From: Paramecium pentaurelia
Taxonomy: Eukaryota; Ciliophora; Oligohymenophorea; Peniculida; Parameciidae
Length of the DNA stretch: 64,000 nucleotides
Direction of reading: 5' to 3'
Assembly (NCBI GenBank): GCA_905183005.1
Contig: CAJJDO010000051.1
Span: 1-64,000 of the forward strand
Both the position numbers and the translations under genes were made by a program. Under the pieces are notes generated by a model. It did no database searches, was not told where the DNA came from, and worked only from the letters and a program-made list of their open reading frames with translations. Of this stretch, positions 1-11,063 are shown piece by piece (within the stretch, counting starts at the first letter, position 1; every line of letters starts with the position of its first letter).

Positions 1-539
1 AATGAATGTTATATAGAAGGAAGTTTATAAAAATGAAATCCATTTCAGTTCTACAATTTTTGTTTCTTAAAGATAAAATAATTCTGAAAAATGGTAAGCA
101 ATGTTCAGTTAATAAATTGGGATTGCTCAGTAAGTTCTTGAACAAAGACCAAAGATGATATAAAATATTATTAGGATATTAACAAATAAGATATTAATTC
201 CAGTTCGAAATATCATTGCTTATTTTTATTATTAATGATTAGAACTGATTTAAGTTTATAATAACACCAGAAATTATGATATTATATATATATCAGGTTA
301 TAATTTTGAAGAAATTAATTTTATTCTCAAAGAAAAATTAAGAAAAAATATATTATAAAAGGAAATATTGATTTTCCAGTACTAAATACTAGATTCAAAT
401 TTTGATTGAATTTAATTAATTAAGACATGACAAAAACCCATCAACATTTAGTGATTTTAGTGGAAATTTTTCTGTATAAAACTTGGATGGCCTTAGTTGT
501 CTTTTCTAAGGAAATTAATCATTTCAATCATAAAACTAG

Positions 540-765
540 ATTTCTAACAGTACATAGAGACTTGTAACTAATTAATCAAGGAATTTTTAGGACTTAATGA
601 ATAGATTTTATCTGCAATTTGATTAAATGATTGGGGAAAAATCTCATAAGTGATAATCCCTGTATGATAAGCTATCTTTATTAATGTAATTATAAATCTC
701 TTCTCAACAATCTTGCGGAGGAACTCCTCAAAAATCTCCAAGCAGTTTTCATGCTATTAATAATA
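540..765 (+). pseudogene. possible protein kinase relic
   Basis: On the plus strand there is a VHRDL-like tract at about 553-570 (the kinase catalytic loop HRDL), followed about 50 codons later by SCGGTP at about 711-728, which resembles the SCGTP segment just before the kinase APE motif. The spacing is roughly right for a kinase catalytic to activation segment. However, TGA codons interrupt the frame, the DFG motif is not convincing, and most of a kinase is missing. This is a weak motif-level guess, and chance similarity in AT-rich DNA is possible. The rest of 1-1486 shows nothing I can assign. Confidence 0.2.
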
Positions 766-1486
766 TCTTTAGATCACTAATTATTCTAGTTAAAAAATAT
801 ATAAAATATTATAGATTTTGATGAATATTTTTTATTATTTTTCTTTCTAAGAATTAAAAAATATTTATCTTTTTAAGTAAGCAAGACTTTACTCTTATTT
901 ATCTCTAAAATTATTACAGATATTTCTTTTATTGTCTATTCATCCATTTAAATGGCATTTTAAGCAAATTTGTTTAGGATATCAAATATTTTTGGAAAAA
1001 GTAATTATTAAGGTGATTAAGAATCTTTTCTACATTATTTGAATATTATTACATAAAATAGCTAATATTTAACTAGGTTCTTTCAAAAATATAAGGTATA
1101 TAAGTTATATGCATAATCAAATTTATATAACTTTGATCTCTTCTTGCCAATTTTAGTATACTATTTGCTTATTTTAATTTATGACAAAATTCAATCATTT
1201 GAGATGCTAAAGAAATAGCTTATAGCTGTAGCAAAATTTTTTACCTTAAAAGAGATATAAAATCAATTTAGTATTCACTTTTTATTACCAATAATTTATC
1301 ATTCTGATTTAATTTAATTCCATGGTAAATTTTTATTTATGATAAGGTTTAATCAGTTGGAGTTAATTCAAATAATTATTAAATTCTATCTAAATTGGAT
1401 TTGATTATTATTAGTAAATTAAATTATTTGATTATCCATAAATTATTTATTATTAAATTCCAAAACCAAAATGATTTTAATTTTTA

Positions 1487-3060
1487 TCAAAAATATTTAT
1501 AATTTTTATCTTAAGATTGAATTTCTTTTCCTGATTTTCCATCCCATAAACAAATAGAGTTATCACTACTATCAGATGTAAATCTAGTATCATGAGGAGA
1601 GAAGCATACTGATAGAATGAAACTACGATAACCATCAAATTTGGTCTTTTATAATCCTGTCTCAAGATTCCATAAACGGATAGAGTTATCACTACTACAA
1701 GATGCTAATATAGCATCGTCAGGTGAGAAGCATACTGAGTTGATTGAATTCCTATGACCATCCAATTTGTTCTTTAATTATCCTGTTTTAACATTCCATA
1801 ACCGGATAGACTTATCAGCTCTACCAGATGCTAATGTAGTACCATCAGGAGAGAAGCATAATGAATAAACATAACCACTATGAATTTGGCCTTTTATTAT
1901 CCTGTCTAAACATCCCATAAACAGATAGACTTATCAGTACTACCAGATGCTAAAGTAGTACCATCAGGAGAGAACCATACTGATAAGACTATTCCTCTAC
2001 GACAATCCAAAACGTTCTTTAATTGTCCTGTCTTAACATCCCATAAACCAATTCTTCCATAACTACCAGATGCTAATGTAGTACCATCAGGAGAGAAGCA
2101 TAGTGACTTGACTGTTCCACTACTACAATCCAATATGTTCTTTAATTGTCCTGTCTTAACATCCCATAAACGGATAGACTCATCTGTGCTACCAGATGCT
2201 AATATATTTCCATCAGGAGAGAAGCATACAAAATTTACTATATTAGTATGGCCATTTAATTCATATATCTCACCTTCTTTTTTAATGTTGGTCCACCTAC
2301 AATTAAGCAGTAAAGCTCCATTTAAATTCATTCCATTTATGTCTACATTATCAAGTTATGATCCACTTAAATTGCATCTAGCAAAATTAGCTCCCAATAA
2401 AGAAGTATTCTTAATTCTGATGTTTTCAAAATTTTAACTTCTAATGTCGACTTTCATACTCACTAATAAATTTAGTGAGTTTGTTCCACATTATATTAAG
2501 TATTCATCATAGGCTGTGAGGTGAACTAAGAATTTCAGAAATCTGATGATCCCTTTTTATTCTCTTATTCTTTCTATTAGATTCTGTCTCTGTTCCAAAT
2601 ATCTTTAATCACAATAGTCTTATTTATTAAAATCATGATCTTTAATTTTTACAATGACATTAAGAATTAGTTTTAAGTTATTTCTCATAACATCCATCCT
2701 TTGTTCTTTTTCTTCTTGAGTTGAATCCTCTTTTTGTTAAATCTCTTTTTCTAGATGTCTTAGATTTTCATTATCTGAAAGAAATCCCATCCAATTATTA
2801 TTATTCTGTTTTCCGTGCATCTAAAGTATCAAAGAGTATATTCTTTCATCCACATCTTCAACTTAAGCCAAAATTTGAGAGAGAATTTCTTTCTAATCAT
2901 TGGGATCATACATTTTCTTTTTGTTAAAATAATTATTTCTATTGCTCTAACTTATATTTTTATACTACAAATTGAAAAGAATCTTATTTGTTTGAGGACC
3001 TGAATTTGTAAAATTTTGGAGTTGCTTGTGATTGATAATTTTTTGCCTGTTCAGAAATCA
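1487..3060 (-). pseudogene. WD40-repeat / pentapeptide-like protein, frameshifted copy
   Basis: Read on the minus strand, this is a member of the large Paramecium WD40 family. The order is a charged coiled-coil region (about 2950-2500), pentapeptide-like repeats (for example ANFARCNLSGSQLDNV near 2380), then at least six WD40 blades of the form VCFSPDGTTLASGS...IRLWDVKTGQ. The C-terminus ends at TGA 1487-1489. Two lesions are visible: a one-base loss near 1880, which shifts the frame in the middle of the repeats, and a frame break near 2935, where the coiled-coil region no longer joins the upstream part. The start could not be placed. WD40 propellers are protein-binding scaffolds, but this copy is probably a dead or dying duplicate, because three more broken relatives lie nearby. 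Confidence 0.75.
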
Positions 3061-4439
3061 ATAGGATGAAGACAAGGCTGGAGGAATAAAGAATATTTAA
3101 TAAATATAAATATTAATATTGCAAAAATAAAATAATATTAGATGAAAAATTCTTTATGATGTAGTGTTACTCATTAATTTTTCTGTTGCTTATTGTCTTG
3201 TAATTATTAACAATAAACTTATAGATTTGACAAAATCTGCTTCAGTCCTTCATAATTTTAATAAAGTAAAAAGGATTGAAAATTAGAGCTATAATTTTTT
3301 CTTTCTTTTTTCAAATAGAAATGCAACAAAAAATCAAAGTATTGCATTTAATAATTTTGAATTGATCTTTTAGATAAATATCAAATTGGTAGAATATGCC
3401 AAAAAATTTGGGTTAAGATCAGGGCTTTGCTTTATGTAGCTGATACTATTTCATTAACCCAGTTAAAGCAAAAATATAATTTAAACTAATTCTTCTTAAA
3501 AATAGACACTAATATCTATAAAATTAGTAGTAAAATTGTTTTTGAAATGAACTTGTAAAGTATGAAAATTCCTTCAAAGTAAAAGCTTAAGAATTGCTTT
3601 ATTTTGCATTCAAAAACTAAATATCATTACTTGTTATGTATCTTATGTTCTATTACAGATCAATAATTATTTTATACATTCTTTCATAAAAATATCCCCA
3701 TTATCAATTTTCTTACTTTTATTTAATAACAATTAAATAAAATAATTAATATTTTTATTTAATAAGATGTTTTATATTCTTTATTCTCTAAACAACAACT
3801 AATAGAAATTGGGTCGGTTAATCAGTTTCTGGAGAACTCATTCATAATTTTCAAAAGCAGATTAATTATTAAGTGTTAGATTTCTTCTCAAACCAAAAAT
3901 ACATAAAGAAAATATGGAACTTTAATCAATTAAATCGATTTCTTGATCTTTCCTAAAAGAAGATAAATTTTGGTTATTAATATTATAGAAGAATAGTAAA
4001 TATCAGAATCATCTTCAACAAATGAACTAATGGAACTTTAAGTAATTAGAAAAATGAAAAATTTTACAGATTGAAATTTTGAAATTAGGAATGAAGGCAA
4101 GATAATCAAATACAAAATGAAAAGATTCAATAATTTTTAAGTAAGATAAATTACAACAAGATATTGGATATAAAAGGATAAACTTTTAGGATTAGAATGT
4201 TTTCTTTTCGATATATATATTAATTTAAAAGCTGATTTAATTAAGTTATGTGTGGAAGAAAGGTGAGATTTTTTCAAAACTAATAAGAACTTTATAAATC
4301 TAAAGAAAATTGGATAGGTTATATAATCAAAGGAGATGAGGGAAGTATAAGTATATACAAGATATTTTATTTTATAATTTTCAGAAACACAATTGGAATT
4401 TTATTAAAGGGTATATCTACATTATTCATTTATAAACTA
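3061..4439. other. gene-poor AT-rich spacer
   Basis: No protein family or RNA structure could be recognised on either strand. The sequence probably includes more decayed remnants of the surrounding WD40-family copies, but nothing aligns clearly enough to call. Confidence 0.4.
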
Positions 4440-5170
4440 GGAAAATTGTAAAAGCTCTTCTGCAAGTCATGTCGCCAATAGAATCCATCTAATCCTTAGA
4501 TCGTAGATTGTAAATAGCTTAAATTAAACTTTGAAAACTAATAAAGAGAAAAGATTTAATAATTATAACCAATAATCTAGCCTCACATTAAACGCCTTGA
4601 AAACTATAAGAAAATTATACTCATATGTATAGATGAACAATATATCTAATGTGGATCAAATACTCTGAACTTATTAGTTGAGAGAGATATCAGTTGAGTT
4701 AATTTGAATGGAACTTATTTATTCAATTACAAATTGAAGAACATCAAAATCCATGAATTGAATAGGTTGGATAGTTATAATAATACTGTTAGATCAGCTG
4801 CTTTCCTCCTAATGGTGCTGCATTCGCATCTGGTAGTAATGATAATTCAATTCGTTTATGGGATGTTAAGACAGGAAAGAAAATTTAATCTATAGATGAG
4901 ATATATAAACATTTGTTAGCATAATTGCAAACTCCACTCTCACAACAGAATATTCTTTAAGGTTTTTGCTTTATTTCATATATAATTTAGCTAACATAAA
5001 AATTACAATCCTCCGTATATCTCAAGCACCATAATTTTACACATAAGGTGTGTTAATCTTAAAAGGAGAGTTTAAAAATTATTAAGGCATTGATTTAAGA
5101 TCATTTTTTTAAATATTTAGGAAGTAATATTTGAATTGTCAGACTGAGAAATTTATTTATGATTATTTTT
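4440..5170 (+). pseudogene. WD40-family relic with internal deletion
   Basis: The plus strand carries the same family as the copy at 1487-3060 but badly decayed. CGSNTLNLLV (about 4654-4683) joins almost directly to VNLNGTYLFN (4698 onward), so the roughly 35-codon pentapeptide stretch seen between these segments in the first copy has been lost. One WD40 blade follows (FASGSNDNSIRLWDVKTGKK) after a frameshift near 4800. The family's C-terminal domain is recognisable at about 4989-5120 (TILRIS...GVLILKGEF.NYQGIDLRSFF), in yet another frame. In-frame TGA codons also occur. The upstream limit is approximate. It is non-coding in its present state. Confidence 0.7.
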
Positions 5171-5790
5171 CGAAAGGGAATTTACAATTATACAATTATC
5201 TAGAATTAAAATGAATTTATAATGAAATTCTTAATTTAATACTTTTTTATGTGTACTTAGGTTTCTTTTTTTTAAAAATTTCTTTTCTTGATTATTAAGT
5301 TTAAGATATTGGTGATTGTAATTATATAAAAATTGATAAACTTGTTATTGATCTTTTCATTAATCTTCATTTTATTAATTTGTTTATGATCGACTATTTA
5401 TTGATTTTTAATTTTAATTTTTTTTATTTTTATATAATTCAAATTTAAAGTTTTTATCAATAGAGGAACATCTATTTTGATAATAAGAATTTGATTTTAA
5501 CTTACAGTATTGATTTTGTTTCGAGAAATGTGTCTGAATTGAAGCTAAAATTTTGATTTGATTAGTTTGAAACCTCTCTAAACTGCAAATTGATTGTATC
5601 AAAAATAAATAAACTTCAAAATTTCTTCCTCTTTCATTTTTAAATGATCAGATATTGTAGTTAGTTTAAAAAAATAACAATATTGAAAAATTCGAAAACC
5701 AATTACCAAAAGTATTATTCTTCGTCAAGACAAGTGGATTTTGAAGAGTGTATCTTTTGTTCATGGATTTAATGGAAATCTCATTAGAGA
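5171..5790. other. AT-rich spacer
   Basis: Very T-rich on the plus strand, with no recognisable gene. The end of this stretch leads into the more GC-rich structured element described next. Confidence 0.4.
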
Positions 5791-5796
5791 CTTCCT

Positions 5797-5920
5797 AACC
5801 TCAAGGGACAGGAACGCTAGATGCATTACATGTAACTCTTTATATTGCCAGCCTTTGACAATATAAAGAGTTAAGTCCCGAGGTTTTTCATCCAGACCCT
5901 TTGAGGGCCTGAAATTTTTT
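5797..5920 (+). ncRNA. candidate structured RNA of unknown family
   Basis: This island is visibly richer in G+C than its surroundings and folds on paper into nested stems. (1) AACCT-CAA-GGGAC (5797-5809) pairs with GTCCC-G-AGGTT (5875-5885), two 5-bp helices with a small internal loop. (2) Inside it, a perfect 14-bp hairpin pairs 5834-5847 with 5859-5872 around an 11-nt loop. (3) Downstream, CAG-a-CCCT-ttg-AGGG-c-CTG (5893-5911) forms a second hairpin. This is followed by a run of six T (5915-5920), as expected for an RNA polymerase III terminator on the plus strand. No open reading frame uses it. I looked for U1-U6, SRP, RNase P and telomerase RNA signatures and found none. The 5' end is unknown and may lie further upstream, near 5730. 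Confidence 0.5.
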
Positions 5921-6029
5921 AAGTTAATTTTATTTTTTTATAGCACTATTTATAAGTAGAATAGTTTTATAAATAGCTTAAATATAGGAAAAAATGATTG
6001 CCTTATAAATTCTTATCCTATGTTAACAT

Positions 6030-7190
6030 CCCATATTCTGATAGACTTATCATATCAGAGAATAATTTAGTTCCATCACCCATTACTCAAATCATAAATT
6101 TTTAAGTTCTTCCATTTTCAATAGAAATACTAAACCCCTTTTAGAACGACTCCATTTATGTCTAAATTGCCGGATTCTGATTCCTTCAATTTGCATTGAA
6201 CAAAATTACCTTCAAGCCAAGAAATTTTTTACCTTGATATTCCCAAAGGATTGGTTCCTAATGTCAACCTTCTACCGAATAATCAATGTGATCAACATTG
6301 AATAAATTTCACATTTATGCTTATGAGGAGAACTAAACACTTTATAAAATCTATAATCCCCTTTTTGTTCATTGTACTCTATATTAGATTTTATATTACA
6401 ATTTTGTAAGTCTTTGGAGAATAGTCATCTTTATTCAATTTATGATCCTAAAATTTTCTCAAGAAAATTGTGATTTTCTTTATTTTCTTTATTTTCTTTC
6501 TTATCTCACTTGTATTCACTTTCTTATTGATTATAGATTCATAAAAGTTTTGATGTTGTATTCGAAAGGAATTCAAGTAAGTATTTTTAGAATCTTCATA
6601 TAAATTGATTCATGATATCTTGGATGCAACTTAAAACTTCAAAAATGTCTTCTTTCATTTAATAAACTTCACCTCCTTCTTCTTAATAAGATAAATAGTA
6701 ATATAATATAGTATTTAAGTTAAGAATATGTCTAATTCATTTCTTTCTTTTTCTTCCCATTAAATCACTTAATTTTTAGTCATACGAATTCCTTATCTTT
6801 TCCAACTTATTCAAATAAAATTTTTTTCAAGGTATTCTCATTAATGAGAGAGATATGATTTGTTTTACTGTTATTTCATATCTATATTAAATTAATGCAT
6901 TGTGATAATTCTTCCCAAATTTTCTTCAATTTACTATCAGTTTGAACAGCAAGAAGTTTCATCAAGCTTAAATTCTGTTTATTTCTTCCTAACATTTCTT
7001 GAAATTTAATAGTCGAAATTTTATGATTTTGATATCCTCTCCTTGGTCAGGCAATTAACACAAAGACTTCTTAAACATTGACACTTGTGATTTATGCATA
7101 TCAAAGTACAATTAATTAATTTTGATTTTTAATATTGAATTTCTATTACTCAAACTTTAAGTTGTATACTACAAATCAATAAAAGTGCCT
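6030..7190 (-). pseudogene. WD40-family relic
   Basis: On the minus strand, pieces of the same WD40 family appear in order. There is a cysteine-containing N-terminal segment (LCVNCLTKERIS, about 7030), low-complexity coiled-coil coding sequence, KVDIRNQSFGNIKVKNFL (about 6270-6215), LDINGVVLKGVQYFY (about 6150), and the start of a first WD40 blade (about 6060-6030), after which the copy ends. Frames change several times and TGA stops interrupt it, so no protein can be made. Limits are approximate. Confidence 0.65.
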
Positions 7191-7929
7191 TCTGCATTCT
7201 TATAAAATAGAAGTTGAGAATTTGTGTAGATTTGGAATTGATTATTATTGAAGTAAAATATATTATTAAGAATTAAATTCAACATTTGCACTGGTTGATT
7301 CTTTAATAAATATAATATAAAATAATGTAAATTATAAATGTGTTGATCACAACTTACATTTTTAACTATGTATAAATAGTTGTAGTGAAACTTATTATTC
7401 TTTAATTGTTTAATAAAAATTTTCTGTAATAAGTCATTATTTTCTAATTTTTTTTTTCTTTAAAAAAGAGTAATTGGATCTTCTTCGTTTAGCCCTATAA
7501 TTTTTTTTGAATTATTCATTAATTTTAATGTAATTTAAAGGGGACTAAGGTGTATATTTTGATGATGCAAAAATTAAAAAGTATATCATAGAATCAATTT
7601 TAAGTTAGATATGTATATAAATAAATTTATTTGTTTAGTTTACCAGAAATTTAGGTAAGTTCTTAATATGCAAAGTCAACTGTAAATTTAAGCTACCTTA
7701 AAGATTGCTCATAGTTGCTTTTGGATGTATGGAGCAAAGGTAGAAACTTGATAACAATCAGTAATTAAAATTATTAGATTTTTAATTTTTCGTTGTAATC
7801 TAATTGATATAACTATTACTAAAGAAATAGTTATATGAGTTTTTTTTATTTGAAATGAGCAACAAAATTTTGTTTAAAATGATTGATTATAAATTTTTAA
7901 ATTAAAATTTAATTATAAACTTTCAAAAA
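7191..7929. other. AT-rich spacer
   Basis: No gene or RNA structure recognised; only the edges of flanking WD40-family relics. Confidence 0.35.
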
Positions 7930-8390
7930 CTCATTTTTTAGGTATTATTTAAAATTATAAAAATTCGATGATCTTTTCATTATCTCTGATTCTTTTAATC
8001 AAAATTTGTATTGATTTTTAATCTCCTTTGGTTGAATAGTCTTTCTTATTAAAGTGATGATTTTTTTATTTTTTAAAACATAAATAATTTGTTGTATTTT
8101 CTCACTAAAATCATGCACCATCTTTTCATTTTGGGCTTGGTTTAAATTCTTTCTTTGTTGTAAGATAGATTATTCTAAATCTTTTTGATTTCCATTATCC
8201 ATAAGATATCCAATACAGTCTTAAAGTTTTTCCTTTGGAAATATTTCTAATATGACACCAAATATTTGTTTATCTACATCTTTAACTTAAGCGAAGATAT
8301 CAGATAGAGCTTCCTTCTTCTAAAAAATGTACATTTTCTTGTTATATTTTTAATATAGAATTTTATTACTCAAATTAGAAGTTATACTAC
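7930..8390 (-). pseudogene. WD40-family relic, N-terminal coiled-coil part only
   Basis: The minus strand encodes the N-terminal coiled-coil part of the family: EALSDIFAQVKDVDKQIFGV, then EIFPKEKLQDCIGYLMDN, then DLEQSILQQRKNLNQAQNEK, then MVHDFSE (about 8330-8100). It then runs into TGA codons and frame breaks. No pentapeptide or WD40 blades follow on the minus strand below 7930. It matches the segment at about 2900-2700 of the first copy in position within the gene, so this is a 5'-fragment of a fifth-hand or similar duplicate. Confidence 0.65.
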
Positions 8391-8455
8391 AAAATCGATA
8401 AAATATCTTATAATACAGGCACTTAAAAAAAAACCTTAGGGAAAAAATTAAATTT

Positions 8456-8575
8456 TACTTTTTGGACACGGAAAATTTGCATCCACAAAATGCAATACCC
8501 CCCATTTGTAAAAGTGAAGATATACTTTTTGGACAGGTTATTTTTGCCTCCACATATTTGTGAAAACTTGAAGAG
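8456..8575. repeat. two degenerate direct repeats, possible transposon end
   Basis: Two tandem units share ACTTTTTGGACA, then TTTGC.TCCACA, then a TTTGT..AAA..TGAAGA ending. They lie at about 8457-8520 and 8524-8574. They sit about 0.9 kb before the transposase fossil, so they could be the decayed end of that element. A matching inverted copy on the far side was not found. From 8576 to 9480 nothing else could be assigned. Confidence 0.4.
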
Positions 8576-9469
8576 ATGTGAATCTAAGATGATCACAGTT
8601 GATCTTAGAATTGTACTTTCTACATATTCATAATTATAACAATATTTTACAAATTTCTATATAGCATTATAAATTATTAAATATAAATTTAATCAAATAA
8701 CAATATTTTATCATAATAAATGGTTTAAAATGCATTCATAAGAATAATTATATTATATAAATTTCTCTAATCGTTATAAATTATTAAGAATAATAATATG
8801 TAATTCAAAATTCAAAATATTTATTTCTTAAGTGACTGTTAGAAAGTAAATTATAAATAATTTATACAAAAAATTTTGTTGAAAGATTATTTTTATGAAC
8901 AAAAAATTTTTGGATTGTCGAAGATATTAATAAATTTATTCTTCATTAAGAAAATTTTAAAATCGTGTTTAAACTGCAGCTATCATTAGTATTCGAATAG
9001 GTTTAACTATTATGTTAAAGTCTATTGGATTCAATATAACAAAATGATTAAAATAAAAACGTATCAGAAAACAATACTCAGCTTTTTCAAAAATCAATTA
9101 AGAAGCAATAATAATAAAATAAATTATATTATTTGGAATGTCAAATAAAAATTGCACCAGACTTAAGATGGCTTAAAGTCGTGTCATTCCTATTAAGGTT
9201 GTTTATATATGATTCAAGAGTAAAATTTAAATATATGAACTACTAAAATCATGAAAATCTTTATCCTTTAAAAAAATATCTATAATGATTTTTTAAGAAC
9301 TGAATTTTAAACACTGATAATTTTTTACTTTCACATTTTAGATCTTTAATTAAAGGATCTGGATATACTTACTAGAATACATCTAAGCTCAACTTTAAAG
9401 CAATCAAAAAATAGAATAAAAGCAAGCAATTCCTTTATGCATTATTTTTTATATCACATATTGAATCTA

Positions 9470-9925
9470 CATAACCGATTATATAGATGAATCTGGAATT
9501 GGTAATGAGCATTATAATTTAGAGGTATGGAGCTAAAATTATTTTCATTTAAAAATTGACAGGGCTTAAGTTAAGCAGATAATAAGTATTTTCAGGGCAA
9601 TCGGATCAGATCTTAAAATGTCTTAATTCTTTAAAGGCAACATTAATCGCTAAGATTACTATCCTAATGCAATAAACAGTATGGTTGAGGAATTATTTCT
9701 TTATCTTAGATAACGCATCATTGCATTAGGAATTCTCAATTTGGAAAGAATTCATATATTTACCTCCTTTTAATCCTCAATTAAATCCTATTGGGAAAGG
9801 TTAGAGATAATTGAAAAATCACCTAGCTAAATAGGATTGCAGAACAAACCTAAAACTCAACTATTAAATTAATTGCAGCATTAAAGAAATTAAGTTTAGC
9901 CATCCTTTAAGCCTTTGTGATTTTG
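9470..9925 (+). pseudogene. fossil Tc1/mariner-IS630-type DDE transposase
   Basis: The plus strand carries the C-terminal half of a DDE_3 transposase. YIDESGIGNEH (DESG at 9486) has the first catalytic Asp of the family. There follow a central block, then ILDNASLHQ (Asp codon at 9709-9711) with the second Asp, and IYLPPFNPQLNPIGK then QRQLKNHL with the hallmark LPPxxPxLNPIE-x-W-x-x-LK motif. The third catalytic residue Glu is Gly here (GGG, 9793-9795) and the conserved Trp is lost. A frameshift lies between the first Asp block and the LDN block (about 9690). No helix-turn-helix N-terminus or terminal repeats could be traced with confidence. It cannot be active; it is a remnant of an element of the kind usually confined to the germline genome. 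Confidence 0.7.
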
Positions 9926-10010
9926 TATATCCAAAAGTATAAAAATGTTTAGAAAAATAAGAATTATATGTTATAAAATGATATATAGGAATTATAATAA
10001 CTTTTATGAT

Positions 10011-11062
10011 AATTCAATTAATTATAAAATTAAATGAATGAAAATTTAATCAAACGTAATTAACTCATCTTATTAAAAAATTGGATTAAAGTTCAAATAG
10101 TTTGTAAGAAAAGCTAGAGAGTTTTAGTCTGTTGACATTGAAAATGTTTGAGGGAAATTAATATAAATTAGAAATAAATTTATAAAGTAAAAAAAAGAAA
10201 AACAATATTTGTATATGATTTATAAAATAATAATAATGAATTAAATAACAATTATATTTTATGAAACAGAATTGAACAAAATACTAATCTATAATTGTTT
10301 TGATGATATTTATTAAAAATTAATTGAAAATAGAAATTTTGTATAAATCTTTTTTAATATATAGATATTTCAAACACTCACTTTAAAAAAATAATAATTT
10401 CATATAATTGTTATTTTCTCTAGAAAAAAATTAGATAACCATCTAATTTAATATAAATTCTTAATTATTTTCTATATTTAGAATATAAACCATATTCAAT
10501 AAAAAATATTCATAAAGAACTTTTTCATTTAGAAATTAAAAAAAAAATATTAATTAATGTTTTATTATCTGATATATTAATGAAAATATATCAAACGTAA
10601 TTTTATAAATTATTATACACAATTATTTTTATTCAATATGCTATCATTCGATATGTTTTAGAATACATGAAATATTGTAGATAGTTTTATTTTTTGTAAG
10701 CAACTTTTTTTTGTCAAAAAAAATAGCAAATTTCTTTGAAATATCATTAGAATTTAAACATCCTCCATTTTATTTGAAAAACAATAAAAGTCCGTCATAA
10801 ATAAATTAATGAAAATAAAAATTTCATTTTAAAAATCAAGTTCTTTGTTTATTATTCCTGCTATATTAATAAAGGAATGTTTCATCTTCTCAAATAATTT
10901 AATCTCATTTTAAAACAAAATTTCAAATCCAAAACATAAATATAAATTTTGAATAAAAATAAAAATAATAAATGCTAATTTCTGTTCAAGTGGAAAATGT
11001 TATTGGATCAATATATTCTGCATTATATGAAATTATAATAAAAGGTTATGACATGCCGACAA
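10011..11062 (+). repeat. first copy of a perfect 1,052-bp direct duplication
   Basis: Bases 10011-11062 recur identically, as far as I can see, at 11064-12115 (offset 1,053). Both copies start at AATTCAATTAATTATAAAAT and end at GACATGCCGACAA. The copies hold no recognisable gene. Because a single N separates them, an unresolved contig overlap is the simplest explanation. Confidence 0.9.
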
Positions 11063-11063
11063 N
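11063..11063. other. single ambiguous base N (assembly join)
   Basis: The only N in the window lies exactly between the two identical 1,052-bp copies, the usual mark of two contigs placed end to end without merging their overlap. Confidence 0.9.

Noticed and set aside
2108..2437. Plus-strand open frames overlapping the WD40 copy (2108-2437, 2721-3003)
   Set aside because: Antisense shadows of the minus-strand WD40 family sequence.
5797..5920. Identification of the structured element as telomerase RNA, SRP RNA or a spliceosomal RNA
   Set aside because: No CCCCAA-type template, no SRP GNAR-type loop block, and no U-snRNA signature could be found; kept as unknown family.
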